In this document: positions 22,441 to 33,130 of the stretch, piece by piece
Layout: every line of letters starts with the position of its first letter
Numbering within the stretch: position 1 is the stretch's first letter
Assembly: GCF_033115175.1 (NCBI RefSeq)
Contig: NC_084836.1
Span: 66,647,797 to 66,711,796, forward strand
Reading direction: 5' to 3'
Origin: Lepus europaeus
Taxonomy: Eukaryota > Chordata > Mammalia > Lagomorpha > Leporidae
DNA: 64,000 nucleotides
Notes under the pieces: model-generated
What the model was told of the DNA's origin: nothing
What the model saw: the letters and a program-made list of their open reading frames with translations, nothing else
Database searches by the model: none
Position numbers and translations under genes: made by a program

Positions 22441-23776
22441 CTGGACAGAACAGAACCCCAGTCTGATTACCTTTGGGTGGGGGGGCCACTCTTCCTCCCC
22501 GCCATGTGCCCCCCCTCCAACCCCCCATTCTCCTCCCTGGTGTGGAAAAGTCTGAGCAGAACGAGGGAAAGTTTGGGGGCTTGTTTTGGTCTGGTTTCAC
22601 CTTGGGAGGTGGGTGGGGGTGGGGCAGGGACGGGGGTTCTCTCTGGAAACTGGGGACTGGCAGGGGCCAGGGGTAACTTGCAGAGCCCCCCACCCACCCC
22701 TGCCTAGGCCTGCAACCCCAGGAAACTGGCCCTTGCAGCTTTGTTTACAAGTGCAGAGTGGCAGTTAGTGAGCCGGGCTGGGGACTTGAGTGTGTTTCCC
22801 AAAGAAAGGAAAAAGGGCTGGGGGCAGAGAAGAGGGGCTCTGCCCATGCCTCCTCCTTGCCTCTCTCTGCTGAACACTTCTCCAATAAGCAACATAATTG
22901 ATCTCCTGGAATGTATCACTGCTCCGCCTGATTGCTAACTGGAGACCAGCAAATAAATCACGGGCCATCCCTCCGGAACTTGTCGCTCTATCTCTTCCCC
23001 TGTACTTCGAAATTGGGCTGTGAGGGGCCACCCTTGGAGGGGCTCGTGGCCTGAGCCCCTCTGCAGGTCTCGGTGAGACCCAGGAGCCCTTGCTGGGGGT
23101 GGGGAGGCCCTGGCCAGGGCCCTCTGGACCTTAGGGACCCCTCGTCTGGACGCCCCTCTCCTGGGGAGCGCTGCTTTCCTCCGTCCCAGCTTCCTGCCCT
23201 TTCCCCAAGTGGGGGAAGTGCAGAAAAGTTGGGGTCCCGGGGCTCAGGCTCGTTCTCGAGGAGGGAGCACTGGGCAAGCCTCTGAGCCTGGGCGCCTGTC
23301 TTTGGGGGTGGCAGCACTCTGGCTAGAGGAGAGAAGCGGGGATCTCCCTTTGCCTCTGTCCTGGTGCCCGGGGGGTGGGGGCTCTTGCCTTGGGAGACAC
23401 CCTGTTCATGGGCTCCCCAGGCTGCTAACCTCAGGGTACCCTTCCCAGCCACCTCCCCAACTCTGACTTGAGACCTAGAGGGAGGGAGAGGCAGACACAG
23501 ACAGAGAGACAGGCAGACAGAGAAGGAGCAAACGATTTCCAAGCCTCTGCACCCTCAGGCACCTCTCCCCACCCTCATCCCAATCCCCAAAATGTCCCAG
23601 GCGCCTCCTGCCCCACCCTCAGCCGAGCCTACCCAACCTCCAGCAACCCACCGAGGCACGGGGGTGGGGCGGCAGAGACCCCCAAAGCCGGGAGGGAAAG
23701 CGAAGGCAGACAAAAAGGAAGGGGGGGGGACCCCGGAGCGCAGGAGACCAAGGGGGAAAGAGAAAAGGCTTCTCAC
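22441..23776 (-). other. HOXC8: HOXC8 intron
   Basis: A 1.3-kb phase-1 intron with donor CAC G|GTGAGA and acceptor GTCCAG. It is mostly GC-rich, with a distinct AT-rich complex block at about 22868-22985 containing CCAATAAGCAACATAATTGA, CCTGATTGCTAAC and AGCAAATAAATCACGG, a candidate intronic enhancer. Confidence 0.93.
22868..22985. promoter_or_regulatory. Candidate HOXC8 intronic enhancer
   Basis: AT-rich non-repetitive island within a GC-rich intron, with several homeodomain-type cores (ATAATTGATC, TGATTGC, AATAAATCA). Inference from composition only. Confidence 0.4.
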
Positions 23777-24212
23777 CGTGGGGTCTCATCCATGGAAACA
23801 TGAGGCTGGGAGACGAGTTTTGATTTAAGTGGCCTTGTCCTTCGCTACTGTTAGTGTTGGCCGAGGATTTACAGTCGGGATATTGCACCACGCTCGCCTC
23901 TTGCTGAGCCCCATAAAGGGACTGTCTAGGGAGCGCCTCGTAGCCATAGAATTTGGAGGCGTCTCCGTGGCAGCTGAGCGAGCACGGGTTCTGCTGGTAG
24001 CCCGAGTTGGAGATGCCGGAGGTGCCGTGGTGGAAGAAGTCTTGGACGTGGTGCGAGGCGTGCTGGAAGCCGGGCGCCGAGCCGCCGGGCCCGTACACCA
24101 GCGCATGGCTCCTGCCCACGCTCTGCGGGAACCGGCAGTCGTAATAGGCCGGCTCCAGGGACTCGCCGCCTTTGTATTTGGAGAACAGGGGGTTGACGAA
24201 GTAGGAACTCAT
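23777..24212 (-). CDS. HOXC8: HOXC8 exon 1
   Basis: It encodes residues 1-145 plus one base of HOXC8, an Antp-class transcription factor of the mid-thoracic domain. The start at 24212 gives MSSYFVNPLFSKYK. The hexapeptide MFPWM lies at residues 138-142, just before the junction ATG AGA CCC CAC G|GTGAGA. Residue 15 is Gly (GGC, 24170-24168), where human and mouse have Ala as I recall (KYKAGES); the rest of the exon appears identical. Neighbours are HOXC9 upstream and the miR-196-responsive 3' UTR downstream. Confidence 0.98.
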
Positions 24213-24570
24213 GCTGGGTACATGAAACCCCGCGGCCCCCTCCCCTCTGGCTCGCGGCTCCCCCGCCCGGTACCCCCGAAACTCCCCTCCCCCCGGGACC
24301 GAACCCCGGGCCGGCCGGCTCCCCGGGACGGGGCTGGGCTGCTGGGCTGGGGGCCGGGCAGGTGGGGGCGCCTCGGTGCGAGCGAGCGCGGCCGGCGCGG
24401 CAGAGCTCCGGGCTGGGGCGGGCGGCGCGGCGGCGGCGGCTCCCTCACTGCCGGTAGGTAGAGCTCGCTCACTTAGCTCTTTCCTTTAACAGCCCAGGCG
24501 AATTCCTCAGACTCCCGGCGGTGGCGGCGCTTACACGCGATTCGCGTTCATCAATCCACGACATGAAGAC
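24213..24570 (-). promoter_or_regulatory. HOXC8: HOXC8 5' UTR and proximal promoter (putative)
   Basis: A very GC-rich CpG stretch (24230-24450), then a less GC-rich block at 24470-24570 containing GAGCGAGCTCT, a GGATTGATGAACGCGAATC (minus strand, about 24556-24538) resembling a PBX-HOX half-site pair, and a GA-repeat just upstream. I see no clear TATA box. Confidence 0.45.
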
Positions 24571-24576
24571 AGGCGA

Positions 24577-24580
<4 letters not shown>

Positions 24581-24614
<34 letters not shown>
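24581..24614. repeat. (GA)17 microsatellite upstream of HOXC8
   Basis: A perfect GA dinucleotide run of 34 bp, extended by imperfect GA to about 24633. GAGA tracts are often found at HOX promoters and may be bound by GAGA-type factors, but simple slippage suffices. Confidence 0.9.
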
Positions 24615-24621
<7 letters not shown>

Positions 24622-25706
24622 CAGAGAGAGAGATGGCGGGGGTTGAGGGGTTCAGGGCTGGGGGGACCTGGAGGAAGGGGAGGGAGGAGAGGGGGAGGGA
24701 TGGGGGTGTGGTGTGTGCAGGGGGGTGGTGAGCCAGCCCCAGCTAATGGCCGGGGCCAGCTTTTCCAAGGTACGCATTCAGATTCAAAGGTGCCTCTCTT
24801 TTCCCTCTGAGCCTGAGACAGAGACGTACCTGACCAGCAGGTCAGCTCGGGTTACCTCAACAGGTACAACACATTCCAAGGAGGTTAAATGGGGTTATGC
24901 CAGAGCAGGGCCCCTAGCCCTAAAAGATGAGCTCCCTGGAGAGGGGGTGTGTGTGGTGGGAGGGGGAGACTTTGGGGAGAAACAAGCCCACCATAGCCCC
25001 AGACACCCCAGGCATCAGCCCCTGCCCAGGGTCTGCAGCGGCCCTGCCCTCCCCGGCCCTGCCCTCCCTGGATGCAGAACAGGCTCCCTGCCTTCCACAG
25101 GCACCCCACACAACCCATCAGGGCCACTGGGCAGGAGACAGGCAGCGGCCACAGGCTGGGCCGGGGGTGGGGGGGCTGACAGCAAAGCTGCCTGTGGGGA
25201 CCAAGAAGGTGAGGGCAGCTTGTATACCCCCGGCTGCTGGCTGGGCTGGTGCATGGTGTCTCTTCTTAGGAGACCATTTCTTTCTGGGTCGCAGGGGACT
25301 AAAGCAGGCCTCTTACTTGTCCCCAAATACTCTGACCCCCTAGGCATTGCCAGCTCAGCCTGAAGGGACCCCCTGGCTCCTCTACCGCTCCCCCCTCCCC
25401 CAGGCAGGCTGCCCTAGCCAGGAGGTGGACGGGAACTGTCAACAGACACTCTTTAAATATTTGCCCACGCTTGCTCTGGGGGGCTCCCTGCATCCCCCAA
25501 CACTGGACAAACTCAAGTGAATCGCAGAGGATAAAAGGCCCTTGGCCCCTCGCTGCCCGTCCCTGGCCCTAAGTGGGCTTCGCACAGGCAACAGAGCAAA
25601 AGGGAGCCAGTGAGTGCCGTGGTGTGCATGTGTGCTGTGTGCATACGAATGAAGACGACGAGTAGGAATGGTTTTTCCAGTCCTCTCCCTCAGCAGACTG
25701 GGGTAT

Positions 25707-25730
25707 GCGCGCGCACACACACACACACTA
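25707..25730. repeat. (CA)n microsatellite
   Basis: GCGCGCACACACACACACAC run of about 24 bp. Confidence 0.85.
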
Positions 25731-27660
25731 CAGGCTGCCTCTTCACCCTGACACACACCAAGTGCATTGCATGCCCCCTGTAAACTGGCACACGCTGCCT
25801 GCAAGTATCCCACCACCCCGCAGACACTGGGCACGCGTGGTGCACACTGCCCGACACACACACACATGCACCTTCTCTGCACCAGGACAAATACTCGCTC
25901 CCTGCGTTTCCTGCACAGGCTGGGGTTTCAGGAGTGGGTGAGCCAGGAGGTGCTTAGCAAACCAGGAAATCTCTGCCCCCCAGGCTGGAGCCCAGCCCTG
26001 GGGCTGGGGACAGGGCAGGGCAGGGCAGCACTGGGATTGCAGTATGACACCCTTCCAGGATCTGTCTGTGTCCCGGCTGCCCAAAGCCGCACACACAGGG
26101 GACTATGGTCCCTGGGCAGCAGCAGGGAGCGGTGGAGGCGAATGGGCCAGGCCTGCAGACAGTGACGGTGGGCGCACCGCAGGGCGTCTCCGCCGCTCCC
26201 AGCGCCCTCTGCATCCAGCCTGCAGCCCGGCCTTTCCCGAGCCTACCGGGCTGGGGCTGGAACAGCAGAGTGGACTCCCGGCTCCCAGCGACTGTGCCGG
26301 CCACTGTCATAAATACTTTCTCCTCTCCTCCTGGAGAGAGGAAGCCCCGAGGGCCAGATTCGCTCTGGGGCCTGTGCCTTATCTTTTAGGGGTGGGGTGG
26401 GGGGATATTTTGACATTTTATGGTCCAGCGGAAAACTCTGCCAGAGAGCTATTCTTCCGGGCCTTTGTGTCCTGGAATGCGACTGTCCCGAGTGTGCCGC
26501 CACCGCCGCCTGCCCGGCGGCACCCAGCAGCCCCGCAACCCCTGGTCAGACTCGGTTTCCCCTTTTGGGAGACCTCTCGTCTCTCTTTCATTTGTTTTGT
26601 TTTGCTTTTCTTCTTCTTCTTCTTCTTTTTCCTTCCTTGTACTCGTTTCTGATTTATTTCGCTCTGAGCCTGGAAATAAAGGAACCGCACGCAGCCATCC
26701 TCGCCGGGGCCGTCCCTGCCCCACCGCCCGCCTAGGTACCGCGGATTTATGTTCGTTTGTCCGGGTCAGTCCGCCTTTTTGTGTTAATTACGCGTCGCCC
26801 GCTCTGCTCTTATCTCCTGCGCAAAGCGATGGTTGGCGATGCCCGCCCTCCTGCGCCTCCTCAGCCCGCTCCCGAAGTCAGAGCCCATCTCCTGCTGCCA
26901 CTCGCGCGTTATTTACGTCTGGCAGGTGAGAGCGTGGATGTGCTCAGAGCCAGGGCTCGCCGGGCCGGGCCGGGCCGCGGCGCGGGGCCTTCTCCCCGCG
27001 GCTCAGGGCCGGGCCTCTCCACGTCAGTGCGGCCAGGCCGGCCGGGGCCCGCGCCGCCTCTAACATTGAGCAACAGCGCCACCTCGCGTCCACTTGCCCC
27101 AAAGCAGATCGGCCAGGGGAGAAAAAAAAAAAAAAAAAAAAAAGAGGCAGAGGTCCCCCAGGCTTGGCCCTAAGGTGGGAAGTGGGAGGTAGGAGCCTCC
27201 GGGTGGGTGCCGAGGAGCGGGACTCACGGGCAAGGGAGTTGCCCCCAGGACGGCTCGTTCTCTAAGTTCTCGAAATAAATCTTGTGGCAGGCCCCACACT
27301 GTCTTCTCTTTTTGTTACCCTCCCTTCTCGCTTGAAGAGACACTGTGCAAAGGACCTGCGGCGGCCCCCCGCCCCCTCCCGCAAGCAGGCGCGTTTGGGC
27401 GCCCGGAGCACCGCGGCGCACGCGGACGCGCTGCCCGAGGCTCCCACGGCCGCCCGCCCGCGGCGCGCACACCGGCCTCCCCGCCGCGCTTACCCGGACG
27501 CCGGCCCCGCACCGCCCGCGCCGCCGCCTCCGCCGCCGCCGCCTGCCGGACTTTGCGGTGGGACTGACCGCTCCAGGCCGTTTGCCCCCCGGTTTGTAGC
27601 CCGTCCCTCGCGCGCGCTCTCTCCACCTCTCCCTCCCAGCCAGTGAGGTCCTGTGCTCCG

Positions 27661-27910
27661 TGGGCCATAGACAAAACATTCCTATAATCCGATTTCAAAG
27701 GAAAGAGTGTCCACCTTATTTAAACCATAAAACAATTAAGCCCAGACGTCTAGCCAGCTCCGCGCTGCTGTTTTGTTCGGCTCCATTCAGAACCCCCGAG
27801 CAGGGAAACAAACAGCCCCATAAAAGCGCATTTCGGGGCTGCGGAAATGTACCTTATCCCGCTGCCTTCCCAAGTGGAACAACCTTTAGGGTTTTGTGAT
27901 TCTGACAAAG
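27661..27910 (-). promoter_or_regulatory. Candidate Hoxc8 early enhancer
   Basis: It lies 3.4-3.7 kb upstream of the HOXC8 start, matching the established Hoxc8 early enhancer position (about 3 kb upstream in mouse). On the minus strand it reads CTTAATTGTTTTATGGTTTA (about 27739-27720), with TTTATGG at 27731-27725, then AAATAAGGTGGACAC, AATCGGATTATAGGAATG and TTTTGTCTATGG; a second TTTTATGGGG is at about 27825-27816. The paired TTTATGG caudal-type sites and the HOX-type TTAATTG are the features expected of that enhancer, which drives early neural tube and mesoderm expression. Identity is from memory of the element and from position, so a comparison with the mouse sequence is needed. Confidence 0.6.
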
Positions 27911-29429
27911 GAGCAGAGGGGCTCGGGGAGGGGAAGGTGAGGGGGGAGGGCATCTGTTAGCTCCTCTCCCCCCCCCCCCAACCCCTGCCCCAGCTTTCAT
28001 TTCTTTCCCCAGATGTGTGTCGTGTTGTTACGGTCGCTTTCATCCACAAGTGATCGCGAAAAAAAATCCAATCCATGCCTGACCTGCGGGCCCAGAGGCT
28101 GGGCCGGGACGCAACGGCTGGCCGGGCCCGGTGGGCCTTGAGCCGGGAGCCCACGCCTCTGTCCGCAGCCAGGCCGGCCCCCGGGGCCGGCTGCAGGAAG
28201 CAGGCCGTGCCGACGGCCGCCGAGAGGGGAGGCGACAGGGCCTTGGCGCAGGGGCGGGGTGGAGGCCGGGGAAAGGCGGCCGGGCCTGAGCTGCGAGAGA
28301 AGCCCACATCCCAGGCAGGCAGAGGGGCGAGCTGGCCTCCGCTGAGTGTGCAACTGCGGCCAGGGCTCCAGAACCAACGAGGCGGCCCAAGGCAGGCGCG
28401 GAGGCAGTGCGGAAAAAGCGAGAGCTCCAGGCAAAGCACCTTTCAGCGGGACCAAGAAAACAATGATTCTGAAAAGCAGGAGAGCCCCTGAGTGGCGCAG
28501 AGGGAGCCCAGCCTGCAGCCCCGGCTGGGTCCCTCACTGTGACTTGACTGTCCTCGCCCAGTCCCCATGGAGGGGACAGAACTTTCCCAGCTCCCCACCT
28601 CCCTCCAGCCTCAATGGAAGGGGAGGGTAGGAGGTCCCAGTGCCAGTGGCGGGGCTGTCCCCCACAGGTCCCCACCAAAGCCTCGCCAACCCCATGAGGT
28701 GATGCTCTGGGGGTTAAGGCAGCCTTGCGCCAGGGACCCCCAACTATAGTTTTCTCTTTCCCTGCAGAATGCCTGGACGCTTCCGGGCAACACCCTGCAC
28801 CCTCAGCAGAATGGGCAGCCCGAGATATTAAAGGGCTATATTTCGAGCAGTCTGATTTTAATAGTTTCCAGATTGGGGGATTTCCGAGAAAGGGGGTGCC
28901 GGGGCCGAGGCAGCCCGTGTCTGCTTCTCATTACCAGGCGAAAACCGCTGGTTCTAGGCAAGGGGCTCCGGGGTGCAGCGCGGGCCGGTGGCCCCACCAG
29001 GCTGTCCCCCACACTCCCCGCCGCCTCTGAGCGCGAGGATCCGCAACACCAGGGAGCACCCAACTCGGCCGCCTCGGGCCTGGCCACAGCTCGCTCACCC
29101 CGGAGCCACATTCACACTGAACACCGGAGGGAGAGAGAAGGCGACCGGGAGAGACACGGAGGATGCACGGAGAAGCAGGGGCCGAAGCCGCCTGTCTCTT
29201 CCCTCCCTTCAGCCTCTCTGGCCACCTCCTCTGCTCTCTCCCTCTCACCCTCCCCATATTTCTCTTTTTTTCCTCCAGCGCAGTCCCAGTGCCCATCCGG
29301 CTCCCTGAGGCCTGCCTGGCCTCCCTCCTAGCCGCCCCCCGCCCTCCCCCCACCTCCCAGCCATGCCTGGTAGCAGCAAGGTACCAGTGCAGCCAGCCCA
29401 GAAGCCGGGCCCGGGACCTCACCCAGCAC

Positions 29430-29515
29430 CCAACTTCCATGTTCACCTATCTCTCTCCGCCGATCTCATGTACTCATAAATTATTACAATTAATCACAGA
29501 CAGCGAAAGCCACTC
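29430..29515. promoter_or_regulatory. PBX-HOX-type element 3' of HOXC9
   Basis: A short complex block holding ACTCATAAATTATTACAATT and a perfect PBX-HOX consensus TGATTAAT on the minus strand (29496-29489). It is surrounded by GC-rich, repeat-like sequence. Confidence 0.4.
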
Positions 29516-30002
29516 ATGCCATGCCCCCCGAACCCCGTGCATCCAACCATCAGGAAACTAGAAGGCAGCCAGCCGGGACAGGCACAAGCTGGGCCCGGCC
29601 TCAGCAGCTCTCCACCCTGCCCCCCGGACGCCCCCTGCCCACCCAGCCCCCGCCCTCAGCCGCCCAGCCCGCACAGAAGCAGAGGGAGCCCCTTTCTCTG
29701 GCTCCAGCCTCTTCTAGCGAACCTGGCCACTTGCATCCTCCATGGCAGCAGCAGCTTGCAAGCCACAGGGAGGAGAAATAACGAGAACTGGATGCCATTG
29801 GGTTTCTGTTTTTTTCAGTGACTTCGATATATTAACACAGAGCTGTTCTACCATAACAAACAGGAGCACGTTACAGGACTGACGGACGCTGGGGGGGGGA
29901 GAGGAAACGCGGCTATGTACACGCCCGAGGCGCCGGCCTGCGCCGCCCGACCCAGCCTGCCGCGCTCGGGCCCTCGCCCCGCAGCTCCTGGGCCGGGAAT
30001 CA

Positions 30003-30050
30003 TTGTGTGTGTGTGTGAGTGAGTGTGTGTGTGTGTGTGTGAGTGTGTTC
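30003..30050. repeat. (TG)n microsatellite in HOXC9 3' UTR
   Basis: TGTGTGTGTGTG interrupted by GAGTGAG and resumed, giving about 48 bp; CA-repeat in mRNA sense. Confidence 0.9.
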
Positions 30051-30202
30051 TTTTTTGTACAAAATCCGCACGCAGCGCGTCCAAGGCCAGGGAAGGGATG
30101 GCCCAGATCAAGTACAATACAGGGGGGAGAAATAGAAATATAGCGATTCAAGTACTGGCTTATCTGAAGAAAGAAGGAAAAATATCACATTTGTGTGTGT
30201 CA

Positions 30203-30208
30203 TTTATT
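30203..30208 (-). terminator. HOXC9: Poly(A) signal AATAAA, HOXC9 (proximal)
   Basis: AATAAA on the minus strand about 300 nt after the stop. A more distal variant signal at 29833-29828 may be used instead. Confidence 0.4.
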
Positions 30209-30505
30209 TCACTTGCGCTGGGGGCCGAGGGCGAGCGTCTCTCCGCACCTCCTCCCTGCTGGGTAGAACTAACTCTAAAACACCAATTTCTCAACACTGA
30301 GCCCTCCCGTATCGTAAGAGTTCTCCTCTTCCCCTTCCTCTTTTTTTTTTTTTTTTTAAGTTGATTGGCTTTTCTCTATCTTGCTCTTTCCTTTTCTTTT
30401 TCCGTGCTTTCTCCCGCCTGCATGGGGATATTTCTGCGGGGTTTTTTGTTTTGTTTTGTTGTTTTGTTTTTGTTTTGCTTTGCTTTTCCCAGGCTGGGGC
30501 AGGGT

Positions 30506-30750
30506 TTACGATTGCTCCTTGTCGGTTTTCTCTTTATTCATCTTTTTCATCTTCATCCTCCGGTTCTGAAACCAGATTTTGACCTGCCGCTCGGTGAGAT
30601 TGAGAACCCGGGCCACCTCGTACCGACGGTCCCTGGTTAAATACATATTGAAGAGAAATTCCTTCTCCAGTTCCAGCGTCTGGTACTTGGTGTAGGGGCA
30701 GCGCTTCTTCCTCGTGGAGCGGGCATGGATCCAGTTGGCTACGGGGTTGC
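30506..30750 (-). CDS. HOXC9: HOXC9 exon 2 (homeodomain)
   Basis: The exon follows the acceptor CTCCAG| (AG at 30752-30751), with GC completing Ser180. It starts [19 protein letters not shown]: the ANW motif (residues 184-186) is the PBX-contacting tryptophan motif of group-9 proteins. The homeodomain spans residues 192-251 with helix 3 [14 protein letters not shown], ending EKTDKEQS and TAA at 30508-30506. Total length is 260 residues, the same as human. Confidence 0.98.
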
Positions 30751-32414
30751 CTGGAGGGCCAAACACAGACAGGGGTCAGCGGAGCCCCCTCTGCAGCCTA
30801 GGACCTGTGCCTCCCCACCCCCAGGCTTAGCCAGGCTCCCCAAACCCAAGAATTGAACCTGAATTTGGACACGTTTTGCTGTAGGAATTTTCCCCCCTTC
30901 CTCCTCCTTCATTCTGCCCCCCCTTCCCCCTTTTCAGTTTCCTAAAACTGTAGGAAATCCGAAGCTATTCAAAGCCCCTACAGTCTGCTCCTCTCAGCTT
31001 CAAGAGTAGTAATTCGAGAATATCCTCATAAAAAGTCCAAATTCCCAACCGCTTCATAGGCCCATAAACGCTTCTCTCTTGTTTTTTATTTTTATAGCGA
31101 GGTCCCCCTCCTCCCCACCTCCCTCCTCCTCTGCCCCCTCCCACCCTCCCAGCCCACCACCAAGTCCTGAGGTTTCAGTAGCTCTGCTTCCTGGCCCTGA
31201 GAGTCCCCCCAAGCCCCCACCCCACCCCATGCACCCTCTCCAGCACCCCCGCCTCCAGTCCCGCTCGCTCTGGGTGCAACCCTGCTGAGGCGAAATCTCA
31301 GGGTACTGCTGCCTCTCCCCAGAGAGCTGCTGCTGGCCTTGGGGAGGGCACCCCCCCGCCCAGATTTCAGCTCTCCTGTTGGCCTCCAGTGCCCCCCTCC
31401 TGCCAACCCCAGGACAGGCTCTGTGGGAGCCAAGCCTCCAATTTCAGGTTTCTGGGAGTAGCTGAGGGCAGGGATGGAAGGCTTCAGAGAGAAAGAATTA
31501 GGCCCTGGCCCCTCAGGACTCCCCCAGGTACTTCCACATACCCAGGGGGCTGCAGCCTGCCCCTGCTGCTTTGCCTTCCCTCCTTCTCTGACCCTGGGGC
31601 TCCCACCTGCCCCCTACCTACGCCAGCCAAACCCCTCCTCTGCCACACTCAGGGGGTTCCACTCTCCCTGGCTGGGCTGGGAGTGATTCCCCAGCCTGGG
31701 ACATGGGTTCCTGACCCCTCCTCATCCCTGAGCCCCCATCCTGCAGCCCCCTTTCTCCTTGCAGACAGACCTTCAGAAGAGGGCTCTCAAGTTTAAGGAG
31801 GCTCGGACCACCCCACTTCTCTCTCTGCAAGTCCTGAGCTCTCCAAGTTCCCAGGTTGGGAACTGTCCCAGCCTCCCTGGGGGAGCAGTCCAGTGACCTT
31901 TCCTGTGCTGTGGCTCCCTCCTTGAGGGGGGAAGACCCCCAGGCTGACTGCCAGGTGTGTGTGGGGGTGGCTTTTCTCCCTAGGGTATTTCCTCTCTCCT
32001 CACCTCTGTGCCCAGTCCCATCTCAAAGCCCCAAATAAACCTCGCCCCCCGCCCCAGTGCTCCCCTGGCTCTGTAGTGCATTTCTTCTTCGAAAGTGGCC
32101 AGCTGAGCCAGAAAGCCTGGGATGAGGCTGGGGGGTGGTGGTGGTGGTGGAGGACAGGGGTCTCGCTCATCAAAGTCAGCTCCTGCGCGAGGAGCCCCCC
32201 CAGGCCTTCTCTCTCCCAACCTGGCTCCCTGGGCCCCCTCCTCAGATCTTCCTGCCCCTGCCCAGCTCCCTAAGGTAATTCGCTTTTATTGAGTCCTCGC
32301 CCCCTCGCCCTCGCCCCTCTCCCGCGCTCCCTGCGCCGCTGCGAGGGGCTGTAATCCGGCTACCCCCCCACCCCCGCCCGCGCCGGTTGTAAAGGGAAAT
32401 TGCGCCCAACTTAC
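30751..32414 (-). other. HOXC9: HOXC9 intron
   Basis: A 1.66-kb phase-1 intron with donor CCC A|GTAAGTT and acceptor CTCCAG. It is mostly C-rich on the plus strand. A complex AT-richer block near 30955-31080 (GTAATTCGAGAATATCCTC, CATAAAAAG, CCCATAAACGC) is a candidate enhancer. A short (TGG)n run is at about 32134-32152. Confidence 0.93.
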
Positions 32415-32952
32415 TGGGGTCCAGGTCGGTCTTCTCTTCTTTGTGCTTGCTGCCGGCGAGGGCGTCCGCCTCGGGCGAGGGCAGTGTCTGCGGGGCGCGG
32501 TCGCGCAGCTCCCCGGGCGAGCCGTACATGTAGTCCGGGTAGCTGCGGCCGTCGCCCGGGCCGCAGTCGGCGCGGCGCCCGGGGTAGGCGTCCGGCTTGA
32601 GGGCGTAGTGACGGCCCCCGGCCGGGAAGCTGGGGAAGGAGACGGCGCCGGACAGCGGCTCGAGCCAAGTCCGCATGTAGCGCGTGTCGGCGCCGAGGTG
32701 GGGCTGGGGGCCGTACGGGTGATAGACCACGGACGACTGCGAGGGCACGGGCGCCCACGACGTGCTGAACACGGCCGGCTTGGGCGCGAAGCTACAGGAC
32801 GGAAAATCGCTACAGTCCGGCACCAGCCCGCTGGGTCTGGCGGCGGCGGGGTGAGCCCCGGTGGCCGGAAACCTGGACGCTAGGAGGTCTTCATTGTCGT
32901 GCGAAATGAGCGAGTCCACGTAATAGTTACTGATGGGCCCCGTCGCCGACAT
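32415..32952 (-). CDS. HOXC9: HOXC9 exon 1
   Basis: It encodes residues 1-179 plus one base of HOXC9, an AbdB-class posterior transcription factor important for thoracic identity and motor-neuron column specification. The start at 32952 gives MSATGPISNYYVDSLISHD, the group-9 N-terminus (Hox9 activation region). The exon ends CTG GAC CCC A|GTAAGT. Two changes from human are seen near the end (E to D in GPGEGRS; A to T in EEKADLD). The exon is CpG-rich, which generates long open frames on the other strand. Confidence 0.98.
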
Positions 32953-33130
32953 CGTAACAGGGTTTTACATACATAAGATTATTGTATGAACTGTATATGT
33001 ACTTTTTATCTGCTCACAGAACAATCAAGGCAGGTAATTATTTTTCCAGCCTTTTCCCCGCAGCTCATTGGCTCCCCGGCCCCCACGTGATCGTATTTAC
33101 CCAAAAATACGGCGCGGATCAATGCGCAGG
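32953..33130 (-). promoter_or_regulatory. HOXC9: HOXC9 5' UTR and proximal promoter (putative)
   Basis: AT-rich, complex block upstream of the ATG: ATACAATAATC and TATGTATGTA (about 32990-32965), GATAAAAAGTACATATAC, an inverted CCAAT (CATTGG on plus, about 33066-33071) and CACGTGATC on the plus strand at 33084-33092, followed by GTATTTACCC. The TSS is inferred near 33000. Confidence 0.55.

Larger units (their letters stand above)
24634..29810. other. HOXC8-HOXC9 spacer
   Basis: No coding gene seen. Contents: a CA repeat at about 25707-25730, a poly-A run of about 22 at 27121-27143, a GC-rich CpG block 26920-27060 and 27340-27620, the candidate early enhancer 27661-27910, a short AT-rich block about 28815-28885 and another about 29430-29515. 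Around 26280-26420 and 26740-26940 are isolated ATTTTATGG/GTCATAAATAC and GTTAATTACGCG motifs. Confidence 0.6.
29811..30505 (-). other. HOXC9: HOXC9 3' UTR
   Basis: It extends downstream of TAA (30508-30506). There is an AATAAA at 30208-30203 and a weaker AATATA at 29833-29828; the human gene length as I recall it favours an end near 29.8 kb. The UTR is T-rich on the plus strand near the stop and contains a (TG)n run (30003-30050). Confidence 0.55.

Noticed and set aside
24454-24461. miR-196-like GGTAGGTAGA upstream of HOXC8
   Set aside because: The seed match is incomplete (AGGTAGA) and the site is in the 5' UTR/promoter.
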